NCBI RefSeq assembly: GCF_000764185.1
Contig: NZ_JQEC01000014.1
Span: 1-64,000 of the forward strand
Reading direction: 5' to 3'
Length of the DNA: 64,000 bases
DNA from: Colwellia psychrerythraea
Lineage (GTDB): Bacteria; Pseudomonadota; Gammaproteobacteria; Enterobacterales; Alteromonadaceae
Shown here: one piece after another, positions 7,461 to 15,557 of the stretch
Layout: each line of letters opens with the position of its first letter
Position numbering within the stretch: position 1 is the stretch's first letter
Position numbers and translations under genes: made by a program
The notes under the pieces: model-generated
Told to the model about the DNA's origin: nothing
Seen by the model: only the letters and a program-made list of their open reading frames with translations
Databases searched by the model: none

Positions 7461-9581
7461 CTACTTTAACAGTAAACTACTTTCGTGATTTTGTTGTGCA
7501 TTTACTGTAGTGGTAAGTAATAGATTAACCTGGTATTTCGATAAAGGTTTACTGTAATAATACCCTTGTACCTTATCTACGCCTAAAGCTAAAATATGCT
7601 CAAGCTGCGTTAGTTCTTCAACGCCTTCAGCAACGACTTCCATTTCACAAACGCGCGCTATGGTCATTACCGCCTGTATTAAAGCACTAGTTTTTTTACA
7701 TTTAGTCACACGTTGAGTAAAACATTGATCAATCTTTATTACGTCAAATGGTATGTTTTGTAGGTAATTTAATGAAGAATAGCCAGTACCAAAATCATCT
7801 AAGGCAAGTTTAATACCCATAGACTTTAACGCATCAATGGTTCGCATTACCGATTCTGTATGTGTGAGTATGGCTGTTTCAGTTATTTCTAAAATTAAAC
7901 GATTAAAGGGGAATTGATATTCAGAAATTATTTCTTCTAGAACATCTAAAAAATTGGGTGAGTTAAGTTGCTTCGCTGAAAGGTTAACCGAGACAGTTAA
8001 ATGCGCTTTATCGGCTTGTAGATTCCATGAAGCGAGTAATTTACAACTTTCAATCAGTACAAATGCACCTATTTCGTGAATTAAGTGTGATTGTTCAGAA
8101 ATAGGTATGAACACAGCAGGTGAAATAATCTCATCACCATAGCCTGATTCAGGCCATCTAACTAGTGATTCAACGCCAATAAACATCTTTTGCTTAATTG
8201 AATATTGTGGTTGAAAATGTAAATCGAGTGCATTGTCTTCAATTATATGGCGTAATTTATTCTGAATAAATGCTTGTTTTTCACGCTGTATAGACATTGA
8301 TTCAACAAATCGTTGATAACGGTTACGGCCTGCTGATTTAGCTTCATAAAGCGCTATATCAGCCCATTTTAATAATGTCATTTTATCTATTTGGCCGCCT
8401 TTACTATGAGAAATACCAATACTTGTTTCAATAAAAATTTCTTTATCTTGAATGACAAATGGACTGGACATAATAGTAACTATTTTATTGGCAACCTGCT
8501 CAGCCGCGAGTTCACTGGTATCTTCTAAAAGAATGGCAAACTCATCGCCACCAAGTCTTGCGGAAATATCTGTCTCTCGCAACATATCGGTGATTCTCTT
8601 GGCGACATCTTGTAATAACTCATCACCAATATCGTGTCCTAAAGTGTCGTTGATTTGTTTAAAGTGATCTAGGTCAAGCATCAACAATATGACGCTGCCA
8701 TTATTGCGCTTAGAACGATTAATGGCTCGTTCTAACTGATCATGAAAATAACTCCGATTAGCAAGTTTGGTAAGAGGATCATAGTTAGCTAATGTTGTTA
8801 ACTTCTTCTCCATGTTAAGTCGGAGTGTTATATCTTGAAATAATACGATGGTCGAGGCATTTGGTGTATTTACCTCAGTTGAACATGTTAATTCAACCGG
8901 GCAGGGACATGCATCATTCGACGTTAAATAAATATTTTGTAGTTGAACCGCATTGTGTTTATCTAACCTATCTTGAATACTCTTAAATAGGTTCTCTTCA
9001 ACGTTGGCGGTATTTTTAAAACAACGGTTAAAATGACTCTGGCATAGTTTTTCAGGAGTGGTATTTAGTAATTGAGCACTTTTAGAGTTAGCAAACTGAA
9101 TAAAACCGCGATCGTCTAATTTTAAAACGCCTTGTCCTGCACATTCTAAAATGAGTTCACTTTCAGCTTTTAATTGTTCTGTTTTAACATGTAGTTGATT
9201 TAATTTAACAAATTGCTTCACCTTATTAATTAAAATAGTGGGCTCTATGGGTTTAGTCAGATAGTCAACTGCGCCAGATTGATAGGCTTTAATGATGTTT
9301 TGGGTATTTGAATGGTGGGCTGTTAACATAACAATAGGTGTATGTTTATGAGCTTCCGTTGAAGATATTAACTCAGCGACTTCATAGCCATCCATATTAG
9401 GCATATTAACGTCGAGTAAAATTAAAGCAAACTTATGATAAATGAGAAGTGCTAAAGTTTCTTCGCCGCTAGCGGCATGATAGATATCGATATTAGTTAA
9501 TGGTTGAAGCAGCTTCTCTAAAACTACTCTATTAGCGTGATGATCATCAACAATGAGAATTTTACTTGCAATTAGATCCAT
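7461..9581 (-). CDS. Response regulator with PAS, GGDEF and EAL domains (c-di-GMP turnover)
   Basis: 706 aa. REC domain 1-125 with phospho-acceptor Asp57 in LLDVNMPNMDG; a PAS-like domain about 140-255; GGDEF about 265-430 with an intact RLGGDEF near 342; EAL about 445-690. The first EAL motif reads ESL, which keeps the metal-binding Glu; NLSAKQL, EITETA, DDFGTGYSSL, KIDQ, EGVE and QGYYYSKPL are all present. The phosphodiesterase site therefore looks complete. The protein could both make and degrade c-di-GMP under control of phosphorylation. It is convergent with the hybrid kinase/cheR operon and may be its output (inference). Confidence 0.93.
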   Translation of the reverse strand: MDLIASKILIVDDHHANRVVLEKLLQPLTNIDIYHAASGEETLALLIYHKFALILLDVNMPNMDGYEVAELISSTEAHKHTPIVMLTAHHSNTQNIIKAYQSGAVDYLTKPIEPTILINKVKQFVKLNQLHVKTEQLKAESELILECAGQGVLKLDDRGFIQFANSKSAQLLNTTPEKLCQSHFNRCFKNTANVEENLFKSIQDRLDKHNAVQLQNIYLTSNDACPCPVELTCSTEVNTPNASTIVLFQDITLRLNMEKKLTTLANYDPLTKLANRSYFHDQLERAINRSKRNNGSVILLMLDLDHFKQINDTLGHDIGDELLQDVAKRITDMLRETDISARLGGDEFAILLEDTSELAAEQVANKIVTIMSSPFVIQDKEIFIETSIGISHSKGGQIDKMTLLKWADIALYEAKSAGRNRYQRFVESMSIQREKQAFIQNKLRHIIEDNALDLHFQPQYSIKQKMFIGVESLVRWPESGYGDEIISPAVFIPISEQSHLIHEIGAFVLIESCKLLASWNLQADKAHLTVSVNLSAKQLNSPNFLDVLEEIISEYQFPFNRLILEITETAILTHTESVMRTIDALKSMGIKLALDDFGTGYSSLNYLQNIPFDVIKIDQCFTQRVTKCKKTSALIQAVMTIARVCEMEVVAEGVEELTQLEHILALGVDKVQGYYYSKPLSKYQVNLLLTTTVNAQQNHESSLLLK

Positions 9582-10300
9582 TAATATTTTCCGGCACCCT
9601 TAAGATGTCTTATTTTTAGTTAAGTAAATAATAGACTAGGGTATTTGAAAGTTAATGAAAGCAATATAATTTCTGTTGAAATTAAGTGATTACATTTACA
9701 AAAGCCATGACGAATATTATCGACGTTTATAAGCTAGTTTAGCTTGTTTACAAAAAAACTCCATTTTTTTTATATGGTTAGGATAATGCATTGATTTAGA
9801 GGTTAATAATAAGCAACTGGTCGTGCTGTAACAATAAATTGCATGCATAGCTATAGAGTTAATTTATAGAACATTGCTTTAATTTTGTGCATTTCTATAT
9901 GTCGTTAAGGTTTTAGTTTGCTTTTTCTCTTCGCTGCTTGTTCTAGTTAAAAGAATATCATGCCACAAACTGTAATTGAAGAGCTGGGGGAGGACGTTTT
10001 GAGCTGACTTTTTAACCAATAGAAGTGCTCTTTCCTGAAAAACTGTTTGCTCGGTGTCGATGGCATAGTTATAGCTAGTTCGATTATGGTCTTGATATTT
10101 TTGGCGATTGGTCAATGATGTATATTAGTTATTTCATATTAAAAATCTGAATATCGTGACAGGTAAAAGCAGTCAGTTAGGTGACAGTGCCAGCAATTTC
10201 GAATGGTTGCAAAATGTGATTAATAATGAGGCAACAAAATGTAATTAAAAACGAAATATGGCTATTTTTTTAGCAAACAAACCCAAATATCAAAATAGTG
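9582..10300. other. Intergenic region without a supported gene
   Basis: About 720 bp of AT-rich sequence between the GGDEF-EAL gene and the duplicated tRNA-Ser locus. A 78-codon open frame on the minus strand (9879-10115) has no recognisable domain, a TTG-type start and no ribosome binding site, so I do not call it. No repeat module is apparent here. Confidence 0.5.
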
Positions 10301-10301
10301 C

Positions 10302-10330
10302 TTTACAACTTATTAGAGAGACTTTAGTAT
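10302..10330 (+). promoter_or_regulatory. Sigma-70 promoter of tRNA-Ser copy 2
   Basis: TTTACA, 17 bp, TAGTAT, identical to the promoter at 2-30. The identity of this flank with copy 1 shows that the whole transcription unit was duplicated, not just the tRNA. Confidence 0.6.
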
Positions 10331-10382
10331 TCGCCTCGTTCTCAAGCAAGCATTGTTTTTACCTGCTTATTTGTTAACTTCA

Positions 10383-10473
10383 GGTGAGATGGCTGAGTGG
10401 TCGAAAGCACCGGTCTTGAAAACCGGCAAGGGTTTGTAGCCCTTCTAGAGTTCAAATCTCTATCTCACCGCCA
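10383..10473 (+). tRNA. serT: tRNA-Ser (anticodon UGA), copy 2
   Basis: Identical over 91 nt to the gene at 83-173, with the same cloverleaf, long variable arm, TGA anticodon and encoded CCA. The 82 bp upstream are also identical. It borders the accessory island that follows, which is consistent with tRNA-Ser serving as an integration or recombination hotspot. Confidence 0.97.
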
Positions 10474-10480
10474 CATTTAG

Positions 10481-10740
10481 AAAAGGCGCTAATCGAAAGA
10501 TTAGCGCCTTTTTGCTTTTCATAATCGGTAAAAAGGGTTTGTAGCGCAGGACCAATGTGTAGAGTCCAAATATCTAACTCACCGCTACATTCTAAGAAAC
10601 CGCTAATCGAAAGATAAGCGGTTTTTTTTCGTTTTTAGTTTAGTGATGAGCATCAATAGTGGGTTTGTAGCATAATACCTACAGTAGAGTTCAAATCATT
10701 ATCTCACCGTCATATTAAAAAATAAAGCAAGCGCTTGATA
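10481..10740 (+). repeat. Second, shorter tRNA-Ser 3'-segment array
   Basis: The terminator hairpin at 10481-10513 is followed by two tRNA-Ser 3' units at about 10535-10587 and 10661-10712, separated by the hairpin at 10597-10630. The first 248 bp of this locus (from 10301) match 1-248 exactly and the next 160 bp match at roughly 90% by eye. The second unit ends in a damaged junction (CACCGTCATATT). The final hairpin is degraded (GCGCTTGATATT...), suggesting an array cut short. Confidence 0.8.
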
Positions 10741-10919
10741 TTAAACGGTTTTTGTTTTTTTTAAGGTTTTTAAATCAGTCCAACAGGATTGACTGAGACA
10801 ATGTACTTATTTCGCGGCACTAATTACACACATTTACCCGTATCTGTTTTTCAAAAGAGTTAAAAAACAGAAGCTTCCCCTTTGATATTAAAATATCATT
10901 ACTTTCTTAATTCATTGAT

Positions 10920-11203
10920 CTATTGAGGATTAAAACCACTCCTTAGCCGTTCAAAGTCTCCATACTCAATTCGTGCATGAGAACCTTTGCCTACACTTGA
11001 TAAATACTATTACTTCTAGTGCTAATAAACTGATGATATACCCTTGTTATTTGTGATGTACAGATATAGTCGTTAACTAAAAATCTCACACTTGAGTTAT
11101 CCACTACTTTTCCCCAAATGATAGAGCCGATATGTATATCACCATCATTTACATCAACTAAACACAAACTTTGACTACAGCATTCATTAGCTCGACCTTA
11201 ACC
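10920..11203 (-). pseudogene. Decayed gene remnant of unknown function
   Basis: On the minus strand a frame from about 11197 reads GRANECCSQSLCLVDVNDG... to ...STRSNSIYQV and then meets a TAG near 10989. The reading continues in a neighbouring frame as VGKGSHARIEYGDFERLR to a TAG at 10920. Both halves look like genuine protein, so a single frameshift in an old gene explains it best. There is no in-frame start; a stop lies just upstream. The family is not recognised. The rest of the gap 10741-11430 has no gene. Confidence 0.4.
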
Positions 11204-11240
11204 ATATAAACCATAAGGTGCTTTAAAAATATTAAGAAGT

Positions 11241-11368
11241 TTTCATCCAATAATGTTTAGTTCAAACTAGGTTGTTTTTAGGGCGTAAATGGTCTTTCTC
11301 ATTTAAGTGTGATATTGTCATGGTAGAGAATTATTTTCGGTGTAACGCATTAATTTAACTGTATTTAA
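11241..11368 (+). promoter_or_regulatory. Leader region shared with the Gabija-type operon (copy A)
   Basis: Blocks TTTCATC, AATAAT, GTTCAAACTAGGT, GTGTGATATTGTCA, TGTAAC and ATTAATTTAACT occur in the same order and similar spacing at 18887-19017. Both copies lie just upstream of an operon start in the island. This suggests a common promoter or operator, or common descent of the two cassettes. No known regulator site was recognised. Confidence 0.5.
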
Positions 11369-11430
11369 TGTAATAATTGAGTTCAATTTAATGCTAATGA
11401 AATGACGAGTTTTTAAGAACAAGGATAGTA

Positions 11431-12117
11431 ATTATTTCAACATTAGTTTTGTTGCCAGGAGCGGATGGGACAGGGGAGCTATTTACAGAGTTTCTGTCGT
11501 ACTACGACGGTGACCATTTAGTTATTACTTTGCCTAAATCTGGCCCTCAAGACCACGCAACTTTAGCTAACGTTATAAATAAACAATTACCAACTGAAAA
11601 CTATGTATTATTAGCTGAGTCTTTTGCTGGCGGCATTGTTCCAGAGCTACTTAAGTTAAATCCTACACATATGAAAGGCGTGATCTTTATCGCCAGTTTT
11701 TTAAGCTCTCCCCGTAAATTTTTAATAAAGTTAGCTAAGTTATTACCAATTAAAGCACTGGCTTCTGCGCCATTATCGGTCATTGCTCATAAGTTACTAT
11801 TTTTTGGTCATGGATCATCAAAGGAGCTTTTATCTAAATTTGTAAAAGTGATTCATTCTATTTCTGAACAGGTACTAAAAAATAGATTAGAAGTTATGAG
11901 TAAGCAAAGGCTTCCAGAGATAACTTTTGATATTCCCTCAATATATATTCGAGCACTCTCTGATAGGCTTATATCACCAATGAAAAGTCATGAAGTTTCC
12001 AATGTTTTCAATAATATTGAGTTTCTAGAAATAGAAGGGCCTCATTTCATATTGCAAGCAAAGCCAAGAGAAGTTGCCTTACTGGTAAATAAACTCATTC
12101 AATCAGGGAAGATATAA
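11431..12117 (+). CDS. Alpha/beta hydrolase, probable AUU start
   Basis: About 228 aa alpha/beta hydrolase-fold protein. The N-terminal strand reads ISTLVLLPGADGTGELF, the nucleophile elbow is LLAESFAGGIV (S in a variant GxSxG, here AESFAG), the acid is probably in RALSDRLISP and the His in EGPHFILQAKP. An AAGGA Shine-Dalgarno at 11421-11425 lies 5 nt before ATT at 11431. That start restores the complete first beta strand; the TTG codons at 11449/11452 would truncate it. AUU starts are rare (infC, pcnB). It is the first gene of an operon, 2 bp before the helicase gene. The substrate is unknown. Confidence 0.75.
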   Translation: MISTLVLLPGADGTGELFTEFLSYYDGDHLVITLPKSGPQDHATLANVINKQLPTENYVLLAESFAGGIVPELLKLNPTHMKGVIFIASFLSSPRKFLIKLAKLLPIKALASAPLSVIAHKLLFFGHGSSKELLSKFVKVIHSISEQVLKNRLEVMSKQRLPEITFDIPSIYIRALSDRLISPMKSHEVSNVFNNIEFLEIEGPHFILQAKPREVALLVNKLIQSGKI

Positions 12118-12119
12118 CA

Positions 12120-14855
12120 GTGTCGATTCCAAACATACTTTCCTACTACCGAGATTGTTACAAAGAAGATAGTGCAGACCTCAATTTATGGAACTTAAGC
12201 AAACTCAAAAAAGATGACTGCTTAATATTAGAGGGGCAAGATGACTTAGGCTCTGGCTTTCTTCCTCGTATGCCAATTCCAACAGAGTTTGCAGAGCAAA
12301 TGATGAAGCGTGTTGAAGTATATCAGCGTGAACGTGTTTTGCTTTATGCGAGCTTTATTTTAGTAGGGAAGTTGGAAGTAAAAGGTGAAATGAAGCAGGT
12401 TGTTACCCCCTTATTGTTTAATGAAGCTTTTATTGAAAAAGAGCAAGAAAAAGAAAACAGCAACTACTACTTTTCCGTAAATGAACAAACGCCAGAAATA
12501 AATGAATCGTTAACTCAGTTATTAATGCCTGAAGGGAATGGCACGCCAGATCTTGAAGGTAATGTAAATATTCAATCCGCTTCGCTATGGATTTCATGGC
12601 TTAAAGATAGTCCGTTAGAATTAAATTGTCTTGAGTTGCTAAACTTCCCCAACCTCGCTAATTCAGATGAAATTAAAAAAGCACTAAGAAGAAAAACACC
12701 AACGCTTCTTCCTGCTTCTATGTTAGTTTTTATTGAGAGATCAACAAGTAGCCGTGGTGTACTTCATGAATTAGAAGAGATTATCGAGTCGAATAAACTA
12801 TCTGCTCCTCTATCTGAACTGCTGTTACCGACAGAAAGCACTATATCAAGCGCTCAATTTAGACAGCCTCTTAAGTATGACTATTTACCTGGTTTACTGT
12901 CTACTCCACAAAAGAAGATCATTTCAATTGCAGCTAATGCTAATTTAGGTTGTGCCTCTGGTCCTCCAGGGACTGGTAAAAGCTATACAATAGCTGCAAT
13001 CGCAGCAGAGCATATGGCACGAGGCGAATCAGTTCTCATCGTTGCCAATAATGACGCAGCTTTAGATGTAATTGCCGACAAGTTAGATGATGATTTTGGT
13101 CTAAGTGATGTATCTATTAGAGCGAGTCAGAAAGAGTTTCTTAAAAAATTAAAGGGTTATATTGCTGATCTTTTAGCGGGATATTTTTCTGAAGAATTAA
13201 ATAAAGAACCAGCCGCATGTGAAACAGAGTTAAAAGCGATCAATAACTCATTAAACAAATTAGAAAAACGCTTTGTTAAATTCTGCCATAAAGCCATTGT
13301 AAGAGGGCAAAGATTAAAGGGGTTAGAGCAAAAAGACTCTCAATGGATGACGCGCATATATTTATCTTTGGCTCGCAATGGAATTGAACAACTAGCTAAA
13401 CAGTGGACTTCTTTGGATGAAATTAATAGTAAGCATATTAGGCGAGAAGAACTTGCTGGTGCCTATTTAAGCGCATTAAAAAATAGAAATTTAAAAACCT
13501 TAGTAGAAAAGGAAAGAAAATCGTTACAAGCTTTTAATAAAGCTATACGTAGCCGTACTTCGAAAAGGCAATTTGAGCTATTTGATGATATTGAGTATTC
13601 GGCACTTCTTTCAGCATTTCCTGTTTGGTTGGTTAGCCTCAATACACTGTACCGAGTATTACCCTTAAAAGCAGAAATGTTCGATTTAGTCATCATTGAT
13701 GAAGCAACGCAATGTAACATCAGTAGCTGTTTGCCAGCACTTTATCGAGCTAAAAGAGCAATGGTAGTTGGAGATACTAAGCAACTAAGACATTACTCTT
13801 TCTTGGCCAAAAGCAAAGAAGCACAGTTAACGACTAAAAATGATCTCACACCAGATAGTGAAGGGGTAGTCAGTTATCGTGACAATTCAATTTTGGATTT
13901 GACATTAAATGCGCTAACTAGTCATCAACAGTTGGCCTTTTTGGATGAGCATTTCAGAAGTAAACCTGAGCTTATTAATTTTAGTAATGAACACTTTTAT
14001 CAAAGTAAGTTGAAGGTAATGCAGCATAGGCCATGTACAAGTAGTGGCCATCTTCATTTACAGAGGGTAGAGGGAACGAGGGATAAATCAGGTATTAACC
14101 ATCTTGAAGCTAAACATGTAATAGAATCTATTAGAGACCAAATTAATGAAGATACTCAAGCTGGAATTAACCATAGCATAGGTGTTATCTCTCCTTTTAG
14201 GCATCAAGCAGAGCACATAGCTAAAGAAATTGAAGCCAGTTTCAGTGAATCTGAAATTATTAGTCATAAAATCCGCGTAGCAACCCCTTATGGTTTTCAG
14301 GGTGAAGAAAGAGACATTATGCTTATCTCTTTTGCAGTAGATAACGATTCTAAACGTGCTGCGGTATATCTGAACAAAGCTGATGTTTTTAACGTTATCA
14401 TTACTAGGGCACGACAGAAGCAAATATTATTCCTATCGATAGATGAAGCTCAATTACCCGAGCATAACTTGTTACGTCGATATTTGGGGTCTATTAGTGA
14501 ATTTGAAGCAACTCACGCAGTAACTTCTGAACTTGATGAATTTCAGCAAAGCGTAGTAAGTGAGTTAGATAAACTAACAATAGAAACATGGCCTGGTTAT
14601 ACAATAGCAGGCACCGAAGTTGATATTCTGTGTCGCTATAATAATCAGTATTTAGCAATAGACCTAATTGGATTTCCCGGCCCATGGGCGGACTACTTTG
14701 AATTAAACACTTATAAATTATTTAAACGTGCAGGTGTTGAAGTATTACCGATTAGCTATGGTTTGTGGGTAGTTGATAAAGAAGTTTGTATTGCAAAGAT
14801 AGCGAAAAAACTAGGCTTAACTAAGAGTAAATCATCAGTAGGACGTAAAACATGA
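12120..14855 (+). CDS. UPF1-like superfamily 1 helicase with C-terminal nuclease-like domain
   Basis: 911 aa, GTG start. Helicase motifs in order: I GPPGTGKSYT (near 283), II VIIDEATQ, III VVGDTKQL, IV/IVa DEHFRSKPELINF, V TPYGFQGEERDIMLISF, VI NVIITRARQK. The C-terminal 100 residues (AGTEVDILCRYNNQYLAIDLIG) resemble the PD-(D/E)xK fold of the MTES_1575/Vsr-like domains that often follow UPF1-like helicases. The N-terminal 270 residues are unassigned. Helicase-nuclease fusions of this kind are common in anti-phage systems. It starts 2 bp after the hydrolase and overlaps the next gene by 4 bp (ATGA), so the three are probably translationally coupled. Confidence 0.85.
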   Translation: MSIPNILSYYRDCYKEDSADLNLWNLSKLKKDDCLILEGQDDLGSGFLPRMPIPTEFAEQMMKRVEVYQRERVLLYASFILVGKLEVKGEMKQVVTPLLFNEAFIEKEQEKENSNYYFSVNEQTPEINESLTQLLMPEGNGTPDLEGNVNIQSASLWISWLKDSPLELNCLELLNFPNLANSDEIKKALRRKTPTLLPASMLVFIERSTSSRGVLHELEEIIESNKLSAPLSELLLPTESTISSAQFRQPLKYDYLPGLLSTPQKKIISIAANANLGCASGPPGTGKSYTIAAIAAEHMARGESVLIVANNDAALDVIADKLDDDFGLSDVSIRASQKEFLKKLKGYIADLLAGYFSEELNKEPAACETELKAINNSLNKLEKRFVKFCHKAIVRGQRLKGLEQKDSQWMTRIYLSLARNGIEQLAKQWTSLDEINSKHIRREELAGAYLSALKNRNLKTLVEKERKSLQAFNKAIRSRTSKRQFELFDDIEYSALLSAFPVWLVSLNTLYRVLPLKAEMFDLVIIDEATQCNISSCLPALYRAKRAMVVGDTKQLRHYSFLAKSKEAQLTTKNDLTPDSEGVVSYRDNSILDLTLNALTSHQQLAFLDEHFRSKPELINFSNEHFYQSKLKVMQHRPCTSSGHLHLQRVEGTRDKSGINHLEAKHVIESIRDQINEDTQAGINHSIGVISPFRHQAEHIAKEIEASFSESEIISHKIRVATPYGFQGEERDIMLISFAVDNDSKRAAVYLNKADVFNVIITRARQKQILFLSIDEAQLPEHNLLRRYLGSISEFEATHAVTSELDEFQQSVVSELDKLTIETWPGYTIAGTEVDILCRYNNQYLAIDLIGFPGPWADYFELNTYKLFKRAGVEVLPISYGLWVVDKEVCIAKIAKKLGLTKSKSSVGRKT

Positions 14856-15529
14856 AGTTGATTGTTTTAGTGATCTTCATGCTATCCGTGCCTGTTTTGG
14901 CTAAAGATAGCACCTGCTATGGAACAACTTCAAAAGGGCGCTTAGAAAACGGTATCGAGTTACCAAGGTCTGGTGATAACTTTGTCGCTTACAGCACTAT
15001 CGCAAGGCTAGCAGGCAGAACATACGTACATTCTCAAGTAGAAAGAATCATATTAAACGCCTACAAGTCTTTAGAAAAAGAGCAGCCCGATAAAATATTT
15101 AAGTATGCTGAAACGGGTTTCAAAGAAGGCGGCCAATTCAAACCACATAAAACTCACCGTAATGGTCTTTCCGTAGATTTTATGACACCAGTTATCGATG
15201 AGTCAGGTCAATCTGTTCACTTGCCTACTCATCCACTTAACAAATTTGGTTACGATATTGAATTTGATGGTAAAGGGCAATACGAAGAATACACTATTGA
15301 TTATATTGCTTTAGCTGCTCATATTGTCGCTCTTCATAAAGAGGCTGTTACTCAAGGTGTAGATTTATGGCGAGTTATATTTGATCCTAAGTTGCAACCA
15401 GAGTTATTTAAAACCTCTTATGGGCCATACCTTAAAAAGCACATTCAGTTTTCAAAAAAGCGCTCATGGGTAAGACATGACGAACATTATCATGTGGACT
15501 TTGCTATTCCATGTAAGGAATTAAATTAA
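14852..15529 (+). CDS. MepA-like (M74) murein endopeptidase, exported
   Basis: 225 aa with a signal peptide (MKLIVLVIFMLSVPVLAKDS). The zinc-ligand motifs of penicillin-insensitive murein endopeptidases are present: HKTHRNGLSVDF (H...HxxGxxxDF) and a C-terminal DEHYHVDF. Members cleave the D-Ala-meso-DAP cross-link of peptidoglycan in the periplasm. The start overlaps the helicase stop by 4 bp. A periplasmic wall hydrolase coupled to a cytoplasmic helicase-nuclease is an unusual pairing. A plain MepA housekeeping role is the alternative, but the operon position argues against it. Confidence 0.8.
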   Translation: MKLIVLVIFMLSVPVLAKDSTCYGTTSKGRLENGIELPRSGDNFVAYSTIARLAGRTYVHSQVERIILNAYKSLEKEQPDKIFKYAETGFKEGGQFKPHKTHRNGLSVDFMTPVIDESGQSVHLPTHPLNKFGYDIEFDGKGQYEEYTIDYIALAAHIVALHKEAVTQGVDLWRVIFDPKLQPELFKTSYGPYLKKHIQFSKKRSWVRHDEHYHVDFAIPCKELN

Positions 15530-15557
15530 TGACGAATGTAGTTATAGAGTCAATGGG

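Noticed and set aside
9879-10115. 78-codon minus-strand open frame
   Set aside because: No recognisable motif, TTG-type start, no ribosome binding site and no neighbour in operon.
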